Of a DNA stretch of 64,000 bases, positions 1 through 7,271 are shown one piece after another. The notes under the pieces are model-generated. The model did not search any database, was not told the origin of the DNA, and worked only from the letters and a program-made list of their open reading frames with translations. This stretch comes from Paenibacillus solani. GTDB lineage: Bacteria > Bacillota > Bacilli > Paenibacillales > Paenibacillaceae. The translations under genes and the position numbers were made by a program. Position 1 is the stretch's first letter. Every line of letters begins with the position of its first letter. Location of the stretch: the NCBI RefSeq assembly GCF_001277345.1, contig NZ_LIUT01000001.1, positions 219,892 to 283,891 on the forward strand, read 5' to 3'.

Positions 1-287
1 CTAGGCTCTTGATCACGCTGATCAATCCCAAGCAGAAGGATGGAAAAAGGCTGGCCCTCTAAAACGGGTGTATCTTCCTTCTCATCACCAATTGGTTTGT
101 AAGACCTGTCTAATGTGGTTTTAACATCCTTTTTAAGTAGTGTATTAAATGCAAACAACGATAGTTCTTTTCTGAAGAGAAACCCGGCACCAGCTAGGAA
201 AAGAATGATGAGCGATATGCTAATCCATTTCTTTTTACTATTCTTACTATTGTTTTTCTTGCTTCTTCTAAGTCTCCTTGCCTCCAT
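1..287 (-). CDS. LytR-CpsA-Psr (LCP) family protein, N-terminal part, cut by the window edge
   Basis: Reading the minus strand from an ATG at 285-287 gives a basic N-terminus rich in Arg, Lys and Asn, then one membrane helix (WISISLIILFLAGAGFLF), then a stretch ending FSILLLGIDQRD. The LLLGIDxR motif opens the catalytic domain of LCP enzymes, which transfer wall teichoic acid or other glycopolymers from lipid carriers to peptidoglycan on the outer membrane face. A GAGGAG ribosome binding site lies about 10 bases upstream on the minus strand. About 95 residues are visible and the rest is outside the window. The family call is firm; the specific polymer is unknown. Confidence 0.85.
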   Translation of the reverse strand, partial: MEARRLRRSKKNNSKNSKKKWISISLIILFLAGAGFLFRKELSLFAFNTLLKKDVKTTLDRSYKPIGDEKEDTPVLEGQPFSILLLGIDQRDQEP

Positions 288-434
288 GAAACCTACAACT
301 CCTCAAAAAAATAATGGTACACAAGAAACGGACAGCGTGTATTACGAGGACTAGTTACTCCCCATAGGAATCCTCTCTATTTACATTATTCGATATATTA
401 GGAGCCTGCTCTCTTGGTTCTATCCCTATTTTAG

Positions 435-812
435 TGGAATTACCAAAAAAATCAACAAGCTTTAACATTTGACGACCTATCCACCTATTTACTAAAGCCA
501 TATCTTATTCGCCCTCCATACGGTTTTATTAATGAAAAACAGCTTCGTTGGGTCCGCGACAACCATTATAAAGTGATCAACTGGAATGTAGATTCGCTCG
601 ATTGGAAGGGGCTTGGCAAGGAGGAGGTCAGCCGAAATGTTCTTAGTCAAATCGGTCCTGGGGCTATTGTGTTGATGCATGCAGGCGGCGGTAGAGGCTC
701 CGAACTTAATGGAACGGTTCAAGCTCTCCCGCGGCTGATTGATACGATCAGGGACCGGGGCTACCAGCTGGTAACTCTTCCTCAGATGATGAGAAGCCCA
801 CTCGGCAAATGA
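435..812 (+). pseudogene. Polysaccharide deacetylase remnant with internal deletion
   Basis: One open frame reads WNYQKNQQALTFDD and then passes directly into LSTYLLKPYLIRPPYGF, followed by a normal C-terminus (VINWNVDSLDW, GAIVLMHAGG, YQLVTLPQMM). In NodB-type deacetylases the TFDD metal-binding motif and the RPPYG motif are separated by roughly 80-100 residues including HxxxH; here that stretch is missing. An in-frame TAG precedes the fragment at 432-434 and no ribosome binding site is seen. I read this as a decayed peptidoglycan or chitin deacetylase. The last 79 codons could still be read from an ATG at 573 but would lack the active site. Confidence 0.75.
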
Positions 813-878
813 AATGCAGACAGCGAGCTGCGGATAGGATTTCGTTCATCCATTTTGCTTAAGGAAGGAGAGGGTGGT

Positions 879-1379
879 ATGGATATTCGGGCAAGATTGC
901 GTCTATTGGGGTACAGGAACCATTCACTTTCCCAGGCATTACTGTTATTTAGAAAGGATTTTAATGTTAAAGGGAGTACAGCCCAGTCTTTCAGGAGATT
1001 AAGGGAACTAACGGATCGCTCTCCTACAATAGAGATGCTGGCAAGGGTTATTTATAGTGAATCAAGAACAGAGCCGTATCGAGGACAAGTTGCCGTTGGA
1101 GCGGTCGTACTCAATCGATTGAATTCCGGTCAATTTCCAAACTCGTTAAGGAGGGTGATTACGCAGCCGTTAGCTTTTTCAGTTATAGATACGGGCACCT
1201 TCTGGCTTCGTCCAAATGCAAGCGCCTATAAGACGGCAAGGGAGGCGCTCCGCGGTAAAGATCCAACGGGGGGATGTCTGTACTTTTTTAATCCGGATAA
1301 GTCAACCTCCCTCTGGATTCGTAAACTAAAGCCTAGAATGAAGATAGGCCGGCATGTGTTTGCGAAAGATCTGATTTAG
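879..1379 (+). CDS. SleB-type cell wall hydrolase
   Basis: The C-terminal ~110 residues are a Hydrolase_2 (SleB) domain: LARVIYSESRTEPYRGQVAV carries the catalytic Glu, followed by GAVVLNRL and a C-terminal GCLYFFNP motif. SleB proteins are lytic transglycosylases acting on spore cortex or vegetative peptidoglycan. The first ~60 residues (IRARLRLLGY...) resemble a worn peptidoglycan-binding repeat. No signal peptide is evident. The ATG at 879 is preferred over a TTG at 855 because a GGAAGGAG site sits just upstream of it. It is 166 residues, shorter than full SleB, so it may be a YkvT- or CwlJ-like relative. Confidence 0.8.
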   Translation: MDIRARLRLLGYRNHSLSQALLLFRKDFNVKGSTAQSFRRLRELTDRSPTIEMLARVIYSESRTEPYRGQVAVGAVVLNRLNSGQFPNSLRRVITQPLAFSVIDTGTFWLRPNASAYKTAREALRGKDPTGGCLYFFNPDKSTSLWIRKLKPRMKIGRHVFAKDLI

Positions 1380-1422
1380 TTATGAAGACAGATGAAGACC
1401 TGCCTGCGGGAAAGCTCGAGCA

Positions 1423-1499
1423 CCGCAAGGTGGGATTGCGGTATTGCGGACACCTGGTTTGCGGAGTTGTTGCGGTGAAATAACGCAATATGATTGTGG
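1423..1499 (+). promoter_or_regulatory. ComA-box-like TTGCGG cluster upstream of the daptide operon
   Basis: TTGCGG occurs at 1436, 1444, 1459 and 1470, with the reverse form CCGCAA at 1423, ACGCAA at 1483 and a near copy TTGTGG at 1494. TTGCGG/CCGCAA is the recognition half-site of the quorum-sensing regulator ComA of Bacillus. A comA gene lies at the far end of this cluster and the same motif precedes comX. Spacing here is irregular (2, 9 and 5 bases between copies) rather than the classical dyad with a 4-base gap, so the number and geometry of true sites is uncertain. Confidence 0.7.
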
Positions 1500-1680
1500 G
1501 ATTACGTATATGGGTTTTCGGTGTAAAACTGGAAAAAATAGCTTAAGATTAGATCAAGGAAAACAACGAGAGACAAACGGCAACAGACGAGAACAAGAAA
1601 CGAGAACATTTAAATAAGGCAACAAGAAAATAAACAAGAACAAGTCGAGCAGGCTGAACTGCCTGAAAGGAGATGAGAAA
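1500..1680 (+). promoter_or_regulatory. Promoter and long purine-rich leader of the daptide operon
   Basis: Between the ComA-like boxes and the first biosynthetic gene are about 180 bases without a gene. TTAAGAT at about 1542 could serve as a -10 element. From 1550 to 1660 the strand is A/G-rich with repeated ACAAGAA/ACGAGA words and no evident secondary structure. A GGAGAT ribosome binding site lies just before the GTG at 1681. The exact promoter is not determined. Confidence 0.4.
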
Positions 1681-4140
1681 GTGTTGAAGCTGTCATTCGG
1701 AAATGGAGTTACCCTGGCTTACTTTGAACATCATCCTACACGATTATTTACTGCAAGCGACCAACTGGACTGCCGGTATGTCAGAGCTTACTTCAAGCAG
1801 CAAGGGGCAACGGCTGCACAATATGTGGAATCGAACCTTTCGAATATATATGATGCCGCGGAGGACTTGATTGCACTCGGAAATGACCGGATCGCACTTT
1901 ACATCACCGCAGCGAACTTTCGGTTATGCGACAGACTAACCACGGTGCTAAAGGAGCTGGATGACAGCACTCACATCGTATGGTTTGGGGGATATGTCTC
2001 GGTCCAGGGAAAAAAGCTGTTAGATCGGATACAAGCAGACGGCATCATCCAACAGGAGCCTGAGCAAGTCATATATGCATTATCCGAAACGGAGCCGGAA
2101 GAGTGGAGCGATATCGCAGGATTTCTAGGCAGGAACGAGGCCGTTGGTCATCCAGACACGGTGGAAACATATCATTCACCTTCCGTATACGAACTCGATC
2201 AATACGAGGGCATTTGGGAAGAAGCGGCTCAAGCAAGGCAGACCCCGATCTATACCGTCAAGTGTGCGGACACTCTGGAGCGGGACAATGCAAGAGGCGG
2301 GCTGCGAATTCATTCGCCTGGCAGATTCCAGCAGGATCTGGAACTGGCCATCCAGGCAGCTACTCGAACCGCAGGATCCGAAGTGACGCTTCAGATTGCA
2401 GGGTTCCATCTGCTTCATGACCGAACCATAAGGAGCGAAATTCTTGAAGCTATGGAGCGGATGAAGGGGAGTACCGGCTATCAGATCGAGGTGGAATATG
2501 AATGGGTAGTGAAGGAAGGGATATGGCAGCAGCTCTTGCAAGCCGGAATTACAGAGATCGCTATCCGAATCCCGCTGCTCTTGACTGAGCAGCAGGCCCA
2601 GGAAGGAATTTCACTGGCGGATACGCTTCAAGATTCCCAAGTGCCAGATCAGAGACTAAACGTAACGGTGACACTGACTGACTATGCTGCATCTCATGAC
2701 CTTACCGCTGATTCCCAGTATACTGCGAGGCTGTTGTCAGCCTGGACAGCGAACAAGTTTATCGATGCTAATCATGTCCGGATCGAGCCGGATCAGCCAG
2801 GCCGGGAGCAAGAACGAGTGATTTTACCCGAACCAATACGATCTTATTTACTGAAGTATGCTGCTGATGAGCCGCAACCGGCGCTGATGAATGGATATAT
2901 AGCGTTTATGACAGGACATTATCCTGGTTCATCGACAGGCGGATGCGTGAAGCATATCGGGTATACAGAGGGATCTTGGAATCCATCCTCGGTTCATCGC
3001 TTGGGGGAGTATTCCGGAGTAAATAGTGCACTCTTATTTGAAAATAACCAAGTAAATAGGGAAGAAAAGAATGATATAGTCTACGCTGACCAAGACGGGG
3101 TGTGGAAGCAGCACAATGAGCTGTTCGATGAGCTCGTGCAGACTACAGAACAACAACAATATTACTTGTCCAATGCACACCAGATTGTACCTCTTGAGGA
3201 ATGTACATATGAGCTGCAGATGAATGATTTTCTTCAAATCGAGCCTATGCACATTCGCCGAATGGACTATTTGAAAGCCGCTCAATCAGAGCCGAATGGC
3301 GACGAGGTCGGGCTGCAGTTCCTGGAAATAACCTCAGAAGAAGACTTGGAGCTGTTTCTGAACGATGTGGATCATTTTAGCCGCCAGGGAAAATTTAAGC
3401 ACGGTTTCGAGATCCAGTCCTATATTGTCGACAGCTGCCGCTGGTCAGGAGCACATCATTGCCGGGCAAGGGAGCTGCCAAGGATGTTCGTGGATGGTCA
3501 GGACCAAATCTCGGCATGCCGAGGCTGTCCGTCAATCGGAGATATGTACGATTCGCTGGATAGTTTGCTGACACAAGTATCTGTGGTTAGTGACCAGGAA
3601 CAGCTGCTTAGGGGCTGCCAAACCTGTGACATCCGTGATACGTGCTCAAAGTGCAGCTTCTTGCCAAGCTATATGAATCGTCAGCAATACTGCGATTTAC
3701 GCAGGAAACATGTCATGCTTCATCGCTATATGCAAATGGTGCAATTATTCAAGGTCTTAAGGAAATATACACAAGCCCTCCATGGAATCGGCATTCAGGA
3801 CATCAAGGTGTCATTACCGACTGTAACGCATCTGTGGCCGAACCATAGCGGGGTGGAGGGAGCAGCCAACTCTTTGGTGCAAGATACTGTATTTCTGTTC
3901 TACATGCAGGATCAACCGATGCTGTTCCACTCCGTGAGTCAAAAAATATTGAAGCTCAACGAATTAACCTCGCTCATTCTGGAGGGGTTCATGGCCGGAG
4001 CGGATGAAGTGGAGCTAATCCGGTACATTACCGAGAAATACCAGGTTGAAACCGAGTACGCAGCATCAGCTGTATCACAGGCCGAGGCGATGTTTGCACG
4101 GGAAGGCTGTTTGAAGAAAATGTCGGCTAAAGCCGGTTGA
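1681..4140 (+). CDS. Daptide-cluster maturation protein: radical-SAM/SPASM-like scaffold with C-terminal PqqD-like RRE
   Basis: This 819-residue protein has an N-terminal ~200-residue alpha/beta part, a middle part resembling a TIM-barrel of radical SAM enzymes (LLQAGITEIAIRIPLL), a Cys-rich region and a PqqD-like end. The Cys region (residues ~585-665) contains SACRGCPSIGD and GCQTCDIRDTCSKC, like the auxiliary clusters of SPASM proteins. No CxxxCxxC radical SAM motif is present anywhere, so it cannot be a normal radical SAM enzyme. The last ~75 residues (FHSVSQKILKLNELT...) look like a RiPP recognition element that would bind the LQFEEME leader. It probably presents precursors to the dehydrogenase, like the RRE protein of known daptide loci. 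The start is GTG with GGAGATG upstream. Exact chemistry is unknown. Confidence 0.6.
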   Translation: MLKLSFGNGVTLAYFEHHPTRLFTASDQLDCRYVRAYFKQQGATAAQYVESNLSNIYDAAEDLIALGNDRIALYITAANFRLCDRLTTVLKELDDSTHIVWFGGYVSVQGKKLLDRIQADGIIQQEPEQVIYALSETEPEEWSDIAGFLGRNEAVGHPDTVETYHSPSVYELDQYEGIWEEAAQARQTPIYTVKCADTLERDNARGGLRIHSPGRFQQDLELAIQAATRTAGSEVTLQIAGFHLLHDRTIRSEILEAMERMKGSTGYQIEVEYEWVVKEGIWQQLLQAGITEIAIRIPLLLTEQQAQEGISLADTLQDSQVPDQRLNVTVTLTDYAASHDLTADSQYTARLLSAWTANKFIDANHVRIEPDQPGREQERVILPEPIRSYLLKYAADEPQPALMNGYIAFMTGHYPGSSTGGCVKHIGYTEGSWNPSSVHRLGEYSGVNSALLFENNQVNREEKNDIVYADQDGVWKQHNELFDELVQTTEQQQYYLSNAHQIVPLEECTYELQMNDFLQIEPMHIRRMDYLKAAQSEPNGDEVGLQFLEITSEEDLELFLNDVDHFSRQGKFKHGFEIQSYIVDSCRWSGAHHCRARELPRMFVDGQDQISACRGCPSIGDMYDSLDSLLTQVSVVSDQEQLLRGCQTCDIRDTCSKCSFLPSYMNRQQYCDLRRKHVMLHRYMQMVQLFKVLRKYTQALHGIGIQDIKVSLPTVTHLWPNHSGVEGAANSLVQDTVFLFYMQDQPMLFHSVSQKILKLNELTSLILEGFMAGADEVELIRYITEKYQVETEYAASAVSQAEAMFAREGCLKKMSAKAG

Positions 4141-4157
4141 AAGGAAGGAGTTGCCCT

Positions 4158-5489
4158 ATGTTAACCACAAGCGCAGTGTCTTCGTATCCAATGGTTCATC
4201 CCTTAAAGGATGTGCGAGTGGGAGAGGAAATAACACCGCTCGCGGTCGGAGACGGAATCTATGTGCAGGATACGAATGGAAAAACGTATATGGATGGAAT
4301 AAGCGGACTATGGAATATATCGCTGGGGTACCAACACCCGGACATTCGGCAAGCTATTGTGGACCAATTGGATGCGATTCCGTACGTCAATCCGGTAGAC
4401 CAGAGCAATCCGACAACGCTGGAGTTCGCCGAAACACTGCTCAGTATTACCCCACCACAACTGTCAAAGGTGGCGTATACCTGCACGGGTTCCGAATCCG
4501 TGGAGCTGGCAATCAAACTCATACGCAAATATTATTCTCTTCGCAACCAGCCAGGCAAAACCTTGATTGTTGTCATGGATAAATCCTATCACGGCAGCTA
4601 TTACGGCTCGATGAGTGCGAGCGGAATCGATCAGGAAATTTCCGAGAGCTATGGACCCAAAGTGCCGGGGTTCCACTTCCATCCCGTACCGGTGTGCAGC
4701 CATTGCACCCCAGGTCATATATCGGATGAATGCCTCGACCAGAAAATACTGCAGCTGGAGCAGCTCTTCGAACAGAAAGGGTCTGAAATTGCCGGCATCC
4801 TGTTAGAGCCTATCATTGGTTCTGGTGGAATTATACCCTTGCCTGACCGGTATCTCCACAAGGTTCAGGAATTGTGCCGGAAGCACGATACATTGCTGGT
4901 ATTTGATGAAGTTGCGACCGGGATGGGGCGTACAGGTAAGATGTTTGGCTTCGAGCATAGCGGTGTCGTTCCCGACATTCTATGTCTGTCCAAAGGGATT
5001 AACAGCGGATATTTACCGCTGGGAGCGACCTTGTTCAGCGATTCGATTCAGCAAGCTTTTGCTTCTGCCGGATCTCATATAGAGCATCTATCTACACAGA
5101 ACGGTAACCCGATTGCTTGTGCTGCCGGTATTGCAACAGTGAAAGTGCTCCAGCAGCCGGGAATGCTGGAATCCATTGAACGAAAGGGAATGCAGCTTCG
5201 TCTGTCTCTTGAGCAAGCCCTAGGTAACCATTCGTTATTCCTGGAGGTCCGGGGTAGAGGCCTCATGGTAGGGGTAGCCCTGACGGCAGACAAGGAAACA
5301 GGGGCATGCCTTCCGCCCGAAAGACTCGCAGAAATTGTGAGCAAGCTGAAACGCCGGGGGCTCATCGTATATCCGTTTAACACCCCAAATTTAACAACCG
5401 GATTTCATCTCTTCCCACCCTTCATCATTCAAGAGCATGAGGTGGAGAAGATGGTGCAGTTGATCAAAAAGGTGCTTGAAGGGAGGTGA
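4158..5489 (+). CDS. Class III PLP aminotransferase, daptide type
   Basis: This 443-residue protein is a fold-type I class III aminotransferase: GLWNISLGYQHP near the N-terminus, CTGSESVELAIK, LVFDEVATGMGRTG and the PLP lysine in LSKGINSGYLPLGA. In daptide clusters the class III aminotransferase converts the C-terminal methyl ketone, made by oxidative decarboxylation of Thr, into an amine. The gene follows the RRE protein directly, and the precursor genes start about 140 bases downstream. The ATG at 4158 has AAGGAAGGAG 7 bases upstream; the frame is open further back to a TTG at 4137 overlapping the previous stop. Family is certain; the substrate is inferred from context. Confidence 0.85.
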   Translation: MLTTSAVSSYPMVHPLKDVRVGEEITPLAVGDGIYVQDTNGKTYMDGISGLWNISLGYQHPDIRQAIVDQLDAIPYVNPVDQSNPTTLEFAETLLSITPPQLSKVAYTCTGSESVELAIKLIRKYYSLRNQPGKTLIVVMDKSYHGSYYGSMSASGIDQEISESYGPKVPGFHFHPVPVCSHCTPGHISDECLDQKILQLEQLFEQKGSEIAGILLEPIIGSGGIIPLPDRYLHKVQELCRKHDTLLVFDEVATGMGRTGKMFGFEHSGVVPDILCLSKGINSGYLPLGATLFSDSIQQAFASAGSHIEHLSTQNGNPIACAAGIATVKVLQQPGMLESIERKGMQLRLSLEQALGNHSLFLEVRGRGLMVGVALTADKETGACLPPERLAEIVSKLKRRGLIVYPFNTPNLTTGFHLFPPFIIQEHEVEKMVQLIKKVLEGR

Positions 5490-5495
5490 TTATGG

Positions 5496-5594
5496 TTGAA
5501 ACATAATCTCTCCAGCAAGATAAATGAACTCCAAGGCTATCTGGTTCCCCAGTGGCTAAAGGCCTGGTTAAACAAACAGGATAGACATTATTAA
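5496..5594 (+). CDS. Small ORF of 32 residues, unknown
   Basis: A TTG at 5496 with GGGAGGTGAT just upstream opens a peptide beginning MKHNLSSKINELQGYLVPQW and ending LNKQDRHY. It has two Trp residues, many charged residues and could form an amphipathic helix. It lacks both the LQFEEME leader and a C-terminal Thr, so it is not a standard precursor. It lies seven bases after the aminotransferase stop. A leaderless bacteriocin or immunity peptide is possible, but nothing in the sequence proves expression. Confidence 0.4.
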   Translation: MKHNLSSKINELQGYLVPQWLKAWLNKQDRHY

Positions 5595-5630
5595 TCAGAT
5601 TTACAAATTTCCTGTAAGGAGGTGAGCAGC

Positions 5631-5693
5631 ATGGTGAAACTTCTTCCAATTATGTTCCCTATTCTTCCAATCATCCCGATTATCTTCCTGTAA
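5631..5693 (+). CDS. Pro/Ile-rich hydrophobic mini-peptide 1 (20 aa)
   Basis: A perfect TAAGGAGGTGAG site precedes the ATG of a 20-residue peptide, MVKLLPIMFPILPIIPIIFL. It is almost entirely Ile, Leu, Pro and Phe and would insert into membranes. It is the first of five such ORFs interleaved with the daptide precursors. The strong ribosome binding site in each case argues that they are translated. The function is unknown. Confidence 0.55.
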   Translation: MVKLLPIMFPILPIIPIIFL

Positions 5694-5734
5694 TAAAACA
5701 TATATAAAAATTGGCTGTAAGGAGGTGAGAAAAC

Positions 5735-5791
5735 ATGTTCATAATTCCTATTCTCCCATTTATTCCACTTATTCCAATTATCTTCTCATAG
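5735..5791 (+). CDS. Pro/Ile-rich hydrophobic mini-peptide 2 (18 aa)
   Basis: Another perfect TAAGGAGGTGAG site, then MFIIPILPFIPLIPIIFS. It is a sibling of the preceding peptide with the same alternation of Pro and large aliphatic residues, and shares the upstream TTGGCTGTAAGGAGGTGAG context. No known family is recognised. Confidence 0.55.
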   Translation: MFIIPILPFIPLIPIIFS

Positions 5792-5870
5792 TAATAAACC
5801 ATTACTTATACATCCAGTAGCACCCTATAAATCGGTTAGTAAAAAGTCTCTGCAAAGGAGGTGAACTGAC

Positions 5871-5987
5871 ATGCAAAAGAAACTGTCCTTGCAATTCGAA
5901 GAAATGGAAGCTGTGGCGGCCCCGGGTTGGCTGGAAGTCGCAATTATTGCAGGAGCCGCCTTCGGAACTGCTGTAGCGCTGACATAA
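5871..5987 (+). CDS. Daptide-type precursor peptide 1
   Basis: This is a 38-residue peptide with leader MQKKLSLQFEEMEAVAAP and a hydrophobic Ala/Gly/Val core starting at Gly19-Trp20 and ending VALT. The ATG follows AAAGGAGGTGAA. The leader motif is shared with the four precursors that follow, and in a variant form with the sixth; the invariant C-terminal Thr is the residue converted in daptides to a dimethylated propanediamine. The core has one internal Thr (Thr33) and no Cys. Cleavage probably falls after the AP motif, by the M50 protease downstream. Confidence 0.85.
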   Translation: MQKKLSLQFEEMEAVAAPGWLEVAIIAGAAFGTAVALT

Positions 5988-6053
5988 TTCTCAGACAACT
6001 GAGGTGATCGATATAAATACATTTCTAAATTCTTTATCTGGGAGGTGAGTGTA

Positions 6054-6143
6054 ATGCTGCGGATATTCCCAATCATTGGTCCTATACTTCCGTTGTTGCC
6101 GGTGTTTCCACCGATTATTGATCCGATTATTAAACTGTTCTAA
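6054..6143 (+). CDS. Pro/Ile-rich hydrophobic mini-peptide 3 (29 aa)
   Basis: The ORF starts MLRIFPIIGPILPLLPVFPP and ends IIDPIIKLF, after a GGGAGGTGAG site. It is the diverged member of a set of three whose C-terminus IDPIxKLF is conserved. There is no leader motif and no C-terminal Thr, and it lacks Cys, Ser and Thr altogether. It lies between precursors 1 and 2. Confidence 0.6.
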   Translation: MLRIFPIIGPILPLLPVFPPIIDPIIKLF

Positions 6144-6204
6144 TTCCAATTTTCAATAACTACAACTGCAATCAATACAAGTTAATGCAAAGGAGGTGAG
6201 CTAA

Positions 6205-6321
6205 ATGCAAAAGAATCTGTCCTTGCAATTCGAAGAAATGGAAGCCGTAGCAGCTCCAAGCTGGTATGAAGTAGCGATCGGCGTAGCTGTAGGCGTAGGT
6301 ATCGGCGTAGCGCTGACATAA
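6205..6321 (+). CDS. Daptide-type precursor peptide 2
   Basis: This 38-residue peptide has leader MQKNLSLQFEEMEAVAAP and core SWYEVAIGVAVGVGIGVALT. It has AAAGGAGGTGAG upstream. The repeated GxxxG-like spacing suggests helix packing in a membrane. Ser19 is the only heterocyclisable residue near the core start. The product is identical to precursors 3 and 4. Confidence 0.87.
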   Translation: MQKNLSLQFEEMEAVAAPSWYEVAIGVAVGVGIGVALT

Positions 6322-6386
6322 TACTCAGACAACTGAGGTGATCTATACAAGTACATTCCAAATTTTCTGTCTGGGAGGTGAGTGAA

Positions 6387-6485
6387 ATGATGGGTATATG
6401 GCCAATCATCATCGGTCCAGTAATACCGTTATTGCCGGTGATCCCACCGATTACGATTATTGATCCGATTACTAAACTGTTCTAA
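6387..6485 (+). CDS. Pro/Ile-rich hydrophobic mini-peptide 4 (32 aa)
   Basis: Starts MMGIWPIIIGPVIPLLPVIP and ends TIIDPITKLF, with GGGAGGTGAG upstream. It differs by a single residue (Thr for Met) from the copy at 6717. Conservation of the reading frame between duplicated units supports a real product, probably membrane-embedded. Confidence 0.6.
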   Translation: MMGIWPIIIGPVIPLLPVIPPITIIDPITKLF

Positions 6486-6534
6486 TTCCAATAACTTCAA
6501 CTGCAATAATGTTGATGCAAAGGAGGTGAGCTAA

Positions 6535-6651
6535 ATGCAAAAGAATCTGTCCTTGCAATTCGAAGAAATGGAAGCAGTCGCAGCTCCGAGCTGGTATGAA
6601 GTAGCGATTGGTGTAGCTGTAGGCGTTGGAATCGGCGTAGCACTGACATAA
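6535..6651 (+). CDS. Daptide-type precursor peptide 3
   Basis: Encodes the same 38 residues as precursor 2, with several synonymous base changes (for example GCAGTC for GCCGTA at the Ala-Val of the leader). Synonymous drift with an unchanged protein indicates selection on the peptide. Same ribosome binding site and downstream mini-peptide arrangement. Confidence 0.87.
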   Translation: MQKNLSLQFEEMEAVAAPSWYEVAIGVAVGVGIGVALT

Positions 6652-6716
6652 TACTCAGACAACTGAGGTGATCTATATAAATACATTCCAAATTCTCTGT
6701 CTGGGAGGTGAGTGAA

Positions 6717-6815
6717 ATGATGGGTATATGGCCAATCATCATCGGTCCAGTAATACCGTTATTGCCGGTGATCCCACCGATTATGATTATTGATCCGATT
6801 ACTAAACTGTTCTAA
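6717..6815 (+). CDS. Pro/Ile-rich hydrophobic mini-peptide 5 (32 aa)
   Basis: Near-identical copy of the ORF at 6387, with Met in place of Thr in the stretch before IIDPITKLF. It has the same GGGAGGTGAG signal and lies between precursors 3 and 4. The function is unknown; immunity peptide, second bacteriocin component and chaperone-like helper are all open. Confidence 0.6.
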   Translation: MMGIWPIIIGPVIPLLPVIPPIMIIDPITKLF

Positions 6816-6865
6816 TTACAATTTTCAATATTGCAATACAAGTTGATGCAAAGGAGGTGAGCTAA

Positions 6866-6982
6866 ATGCAAAAGAATCTGTCCTTGCAATTCGAAGAAAT
6901 GGAAGCCGTAGCAGCTCCGAGCTGGTATGAAGTAGCGATCGGCGTAGCTGTAGGCGTGGGAATCGGCGTAGCTTTGACATAA
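6866..6982 (+). CDS. Daptide-type precursor peptide 4
   Basis: The third identical copy of the MQKNLSLQFEEME peptide ending GVALT. Its downstream sequence departs from the repeat unit after the stop codon, so this is the 3' end of the tandem expansion. Confidence 0.87.
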   Translation: MQKNLSLQFEEMEAVAAPSWYEVAIGVAVGVGIGVALT

Positions 6983-7055
6983 TCCAATAAGTACACATAT
7001 CACGATTCATTTTATAAAATTTTATCAAAAAACTAATTAAATGGAGGAATTTACA

Positions 7056-7190
7056 ATGACAAATCAAGCACTGGCTCTGCAATTCGAGGAAATGGAATCC
7101 GTAATAGCACCTGGAGATGGAGCATATCTGGCTGGCGTAGCTGTAGGCGTTGGTATCATTGCAGGAGCGGCGATCGTCGTCCTGACCTAG
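7056..7190 (+). CDS. Daptide-type precursor peptide 5
   Basis: A 44-residue paralogue with leader MTNQALALQFEEMESVIAP and a core starting GDGAYLAGVAVGVG and ending IVVLT. It has TGGAGGAA upstream. The leader keeps LQFEEMExVxAP and the C-terminal Thr, but the core lacks any Ser, internal Thr or Cys. It is a separate product rather than a copy of precursors 2-4. Confidence 0.85.
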   Translation: MTNQALALQFEEMESVIAPGDGAYLAGVAVGVGIIAGAAIVVLT

Positions 7191-7271
7191 GCTTAACATT
7201 AAGAAATGGAACTTATTAATTTATCTGCAATGAATCCAAAACCAAATCTAATTTATAAGGAGAAGATGAAT

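Larger units (their letters stand above)
5871..6982 (+). repeat. Tandem ~330-bp units: precursor plus Pro-rich mini-peptide
   Basis: Three successive units (5871-6204, 6205-6534, 6535-6865) each carry a precursor ORF, a conserved spacer with CAACTGAGGTGAT, a Pro/Ile-rich ORF and the lead-in to the next precursor. A fourth, partial unit holds only precursor 4. Units 2 and 3 are nearly identical in DNA and unit 1 is more diverged, which points to recent tandem duplication. Precursors 2, 3 and 4 encode the same peptide. Confidence 0.85.

Noticed and set aside
5995..6053. Short GTG-start ORFs after the conserved GAGGTGAT between precursor and mini-peptide
   Set aside because: The frame and residues differ between the three tandem units, so no conserved product is likely.
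5825..7199. Minus-strand ORFs opposite the precursor block
   Set aside because: They are shadows of the repeated precursor units; the plus strand has all the ribosome binding sites and conserved peptides.
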